Assembly: GCA_024636505.1 (NCBI GenBank)
Contig: JAGXGY010000027.1
Coordinates: forward strand, 50,825-114,824
Source: Methylobacter sp.
GTDB lineage: Bacteria; Pseudomonadota; Gammaproteobacteria; Methylococcales; Methylomonadaceae
DNA length: 64,000 nucleotides
Reading direction: 5' to 3'
Part shown: positions 61,698 through 64,000 of the stretch, in pieces
Position numbering within the stretch: position 1 is the stretch's first letter
Layout: the number at the start of each line of letters is the position of its first letter
Notes under the pieces: model-generated
Told to the model about the DNA's origin: nothing
What the model saw: only the letters and a program-made list of their open reading frames with translations
Database searches by the model: none
Made by a program: the position numbers and the translations under genes

Positions 61698-63744
61698 ATG
61701 ACCATTCCACAAAATGAACTCGAAGCCGTACAAAACGCGCCTCTGTTCTTGCCTCGCTATCTGCAAAAGCAAATGACCGAAACCGCCCTCATTCCATCCC
61801 TGCACTTGGAAATCATCCAGCGTTGGCAAGGACTCATGGCGGATAAATCGCGCAAGCATCTAAAAGGTGAGCGCAAGTTGGAAGGCGATTTGACCACTGA
61901 TTTTTTTGTCAATATTCTGGGTTGGCATGGAAGCACCAGCGATAACCCTACGCTGGATTCGCAATATAACATTCCCAAAGCATCCAAGACGCCGGACATT
62001 GCTCTGGGACGTTTTACCAGCAAACCCGCAGAGGTTTTCGTGGTCGGCGAATACAAGGGCTCTAAAACCGATCTCGATGTAAGGCAAAGCGAAGGTTACC
62101 AAAAGCGCACCCCAGTCGAACAAGCCCGCAACTACGCTAGCCTTGCACAACCCAACTGTCCATTTTATCTGGTCACCAATATGACAGAATGGCGACTGTA
62201 TGCGCACAATAGCAGCCCAGACCGTTATGAACGCTGGTTTCTCTCCGATCTCAGCAATCCGGCACATTATTGGCGCTTCACGTCTTTATTGTCGGAAGCC
62301 GCCATCCTTGGCGGCAAAACTTTGCGCTGGCTGCAAGAAAGCGAGCAACAAGACAAAGAAATTACCCGCGCCTTGTACAGCGAATACCAAAAAATGCGCT
62401 GGGACAGCATTGTCAGTCTGGCTAACGCTAATCCCCAGCTCACCGCTGTGGAAATTATAGACCCGGCGCAAACCCTGTTGGATCGCATTCTATTTATTGC
62501 CTTTGCTGAAGACAACGGCCTGCTGCCTACCAACACCTACAAAACTTATGCGACTGCCAGCGCCACACACTCTGCCTGGGATAATCTCAAGGCGCTGTTT
62601 CGTGCTATAGATCAAGGCAGTCGGGACAATCCGCAGACCATCCCCGCTTACAATGGCGGCTTGTTTGCGCCGAATCCGGCCTTGGAAAATCTTGATATTA
62701 CCGATGCATTGATTCATCGTTTTAACGACTTGATTCAATACGACTTTGATACAGAAGTGCGCGTTACCGTGCTGGGGCATATCTTTGAACAAAGCGTGGC
62801 CGAACTCGAACAATTGCGGGAAGCCGCAGAAGCCAAGCCACAATCGTTTATCGCCGACTTGGCAAAACGTATTGCACCGATTGAAAGCAAAGGTCGAAGC
62901 GTCACCGGCAAGCGCAAGGAAAACGGCATAGTCTACACGCCGGATTCCATTACCCGTTTCATCGTGCAACGCACCTTGGGTTGCTACCTTGAAGCGCAAC
63001 AAACCGAGATACGCCGCATTTATGAAACCGGCAAAGGCGAATGGTGCAAGAAAGCGCCGGAAGGGATGGCTACCGGACGTAGCGTAAAAGGCAGATTAAA
63101 GGACATCGCGTTAGGCGAATATTTTTACTGGACAGCTTGGCAAGCGCGGCTGGAAAGCATCAAGGTCATTGACCCGTCCTGCGGCAGCGGCGCTTTTTTG
63201 GTGGCGGCGTTTGATGTGTTCGCTCCGTACTATCGGGAATTAGCGCAAGCTTTGCGCCGTCTTTATCCCGATACCCTGGAAGCGTTTAACGGCGACCGCG
63301 TCATTTTGACTCACAATCTTTATGGCGTGGACATCAATGCCGGAGCGATTGAAATAGCCAAACTCTCGTTGTGGCTAAAAACCGCCAAACCTGGCCACAA
63401 ACTGGATTCCCTGGACGGGCATTTGCTCTGCGGCAACAGCCTACGCTTTCAACCGGACAGCAAAAGCCGCTGGAGTAGCGAGCATTTTGGCTGGAATACC
63501 ACGTTTAAGGGCATTCTTAGCAAAGGTGGGTTTGATGTGGTGCTGGGCAATCCGCCTTATGTGCGGATGGAAGTAATTAAACCGTTCAAGCCCTATCTGT
63601 CCGCAAATTACGCCGTGGCTTCCGACCGTGCTGATCTATACGCCTACTTTTACGAAATCGGATTGCGGCTACTGAAACCGGGCGGTTGTCTGGGTTATAT
63701 CTCCAACAGTACCTTCTTCAAGACCAGTTCCGGCGAACCTTTAC
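61698..63744 (+). pseudogene. Type IIG-like restriction endonuclease / N6-adenine methyltransferase, 3' end cut off by an insertion
   Basis: The N-terminal part contains a PD-(D/E)XK-like nuclease site (PDIALGRF, then VVGEYKGSKTDL near 115-120). The methyltransferase part has motif I DPSCGSGAFLVAAFD near residue 490, YGVDINAGAIEIAKLSLWL, and motif IV NPPYVRM near 615. The frame is lost after SNSTFFKTSSGEPL, where family members continue with a target-recognition domain. The break falls at TTAC 63741-63744, followed by an IS200/IS605-type end; 18 foreign codons follow to a stop at 63800. ATG 61698 is the likely start. The rest of the gene may lie beyond the inserted element. Confidence 0.85.
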
Positions 63745-64000
63745 CAAAAAGCACCGTAAAGCCCCGCCGTTCAGGGCGGGGATGTAAGGTGTGCCCTTGA
63801 TTTTTTTTGACAGCGTAATCGGCAGTCCGTATCTTGGAGACCATGAAACCCATAATTAAAACATTATCAGTCAGAGTTCGCGATAAACACGCCATCGTGT
63901 TAAATCGTATGGCGTTTGATGTCAATCAAGTGTGGAATGCCGCTAATGCCTATTCTGATGAATTTTCGTGGGTTTTCGTGCCGGAAGTTGGCTATATTAA
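63745..64000 (+). mobile_element. IS200/IS605-family element, left end (runs off the window)
   Basis: The element begins after TTAC (63741-63744), the target tetranucleotide used by IS608-like elements. The end carries a subterminal hairpin, CCCCGCC (63762-) with GGCGGGG, typical of the family (CCGTAAAGCCCCGCC, TTCAGGGCGGGGATGTAAGG). A tnpB gene starts at 63843. The right end is outside the window. Confidence 0.8.
63843..64000 (+). CDS. tnpB: TnpB, RNA-guided nuclease of the IS200/IS605 element (partial)
   Basis: Only the first 52 codons are present: MKPIIKTLSVRVRDKHAIVLNRMAFDVNQVWNAANAYSDEF and on. This is the standard N-terminus of TnpB (LSVRVKDKH...VWNXAN). TnpB cuts DNA guided by an omega RNA encoded at the element's right end and helps retain the element. 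TTGGAGACC before the ATG is a good ribosome site. No tnpA is seen between the left end and tnpB. Confidence 0.85.
   Translation, partial: MKPIIKTLSVRVRDKHAIVLNRMAFDVNQVWNAANAYSDEFSWVFVPEVGYI

Noticed and set aside
61557..61859. 100-aa minus-strand open frame in front of the type IIG gene
   Set aside because: It overlaps the well supported start of the restriction gene and has no ribosome site or known domain; at best a decayed remnant.

Overview
The window comes from a gammaproteobacterium. The evidence is a gamma-type RNase E, the rne / rluC / HAD phosphatase / sppA neighbourhood, an Aas- and LplT-like pair and a full-length FadE-type acyl-CoA dehydrogenase. The dispersed palindromic repeats recall Methylococcales methanotrophs, but no diagnostic methanotroph gene is present, so the order is only a guess.

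Layout. (1) 1-20.75 kb is a composite, defective prophage. A P2-type contractile-tail end (tape measure, gpU, gpX, gpD) is joined, across a degenerate IS200/IS605-like end, to a Mu-like head module (5'-truncated protease I, capsid cement, gpT major head protein, gp36, gp37) and a long flexible-tail module (tail tube, frameshifting chaperone, second tape measure, large tip proteins, LamG-domain protein). Terminase, portal, lysis and integrase genes are not seen. (2) 21-29.3 kb is core chromosome: rne facing away from rluC-HAD-sppA, then a small PepSY protein with an OmpR/PhoQ-like two-component pair. (3) 29.4-41.1 kb is an AT-rich defence island. dndBCDE (DNA phosphorothioation) lies on the minus strand. 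Divergent from it is a compact plus-strand operon: DUF262/HNH GmrSD- or SspE-like protein, PLD-helicase split by a frameshift, 75-aa protein, DndD-like SMC ATPase, and a 154-aa Dnd-associated protein. A 24-bp palindrome in the shared 112-bp promoter region overlaps the -35 box of the dnd promoter. dndA is not in the window. (4) 41.2-61.4 kb is mostly lipid metabolism and signalling: sbcC, an Aas-like acyltransferase/acyl-ACP synthetase, LplT-like transporter, a 1183-aa protein with an ETR1-like ethylene-binding domain, PAS domains, GGDEF and EAL, a PlsC-like acyltransferase fused to an alpha/beta hydrolase, and a fadA-fadN-fadE beta-oxidation set. (5) 61.7-64 kb holds a type IIG-like restriction-modification gene cut at a TTAC site by an IS200/IS605-type element whose tnpB runs off the window.

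The most unusual items are: a 193-bp structured repeat present three times (7401, 47388, 52778) at exactly constant length, each copy ending in an ATG that starts a gene or small ORF; the ethylene-receptor-like c-di-GMP protein; the phosphorothioation locus with a canonical U UUA AAA slippery heptamer at the exact point where its helicase changes frame; and a capsid protein with a signal-peptide-like N-terminal extension. All comparisons are from memory and reading; no search was run.
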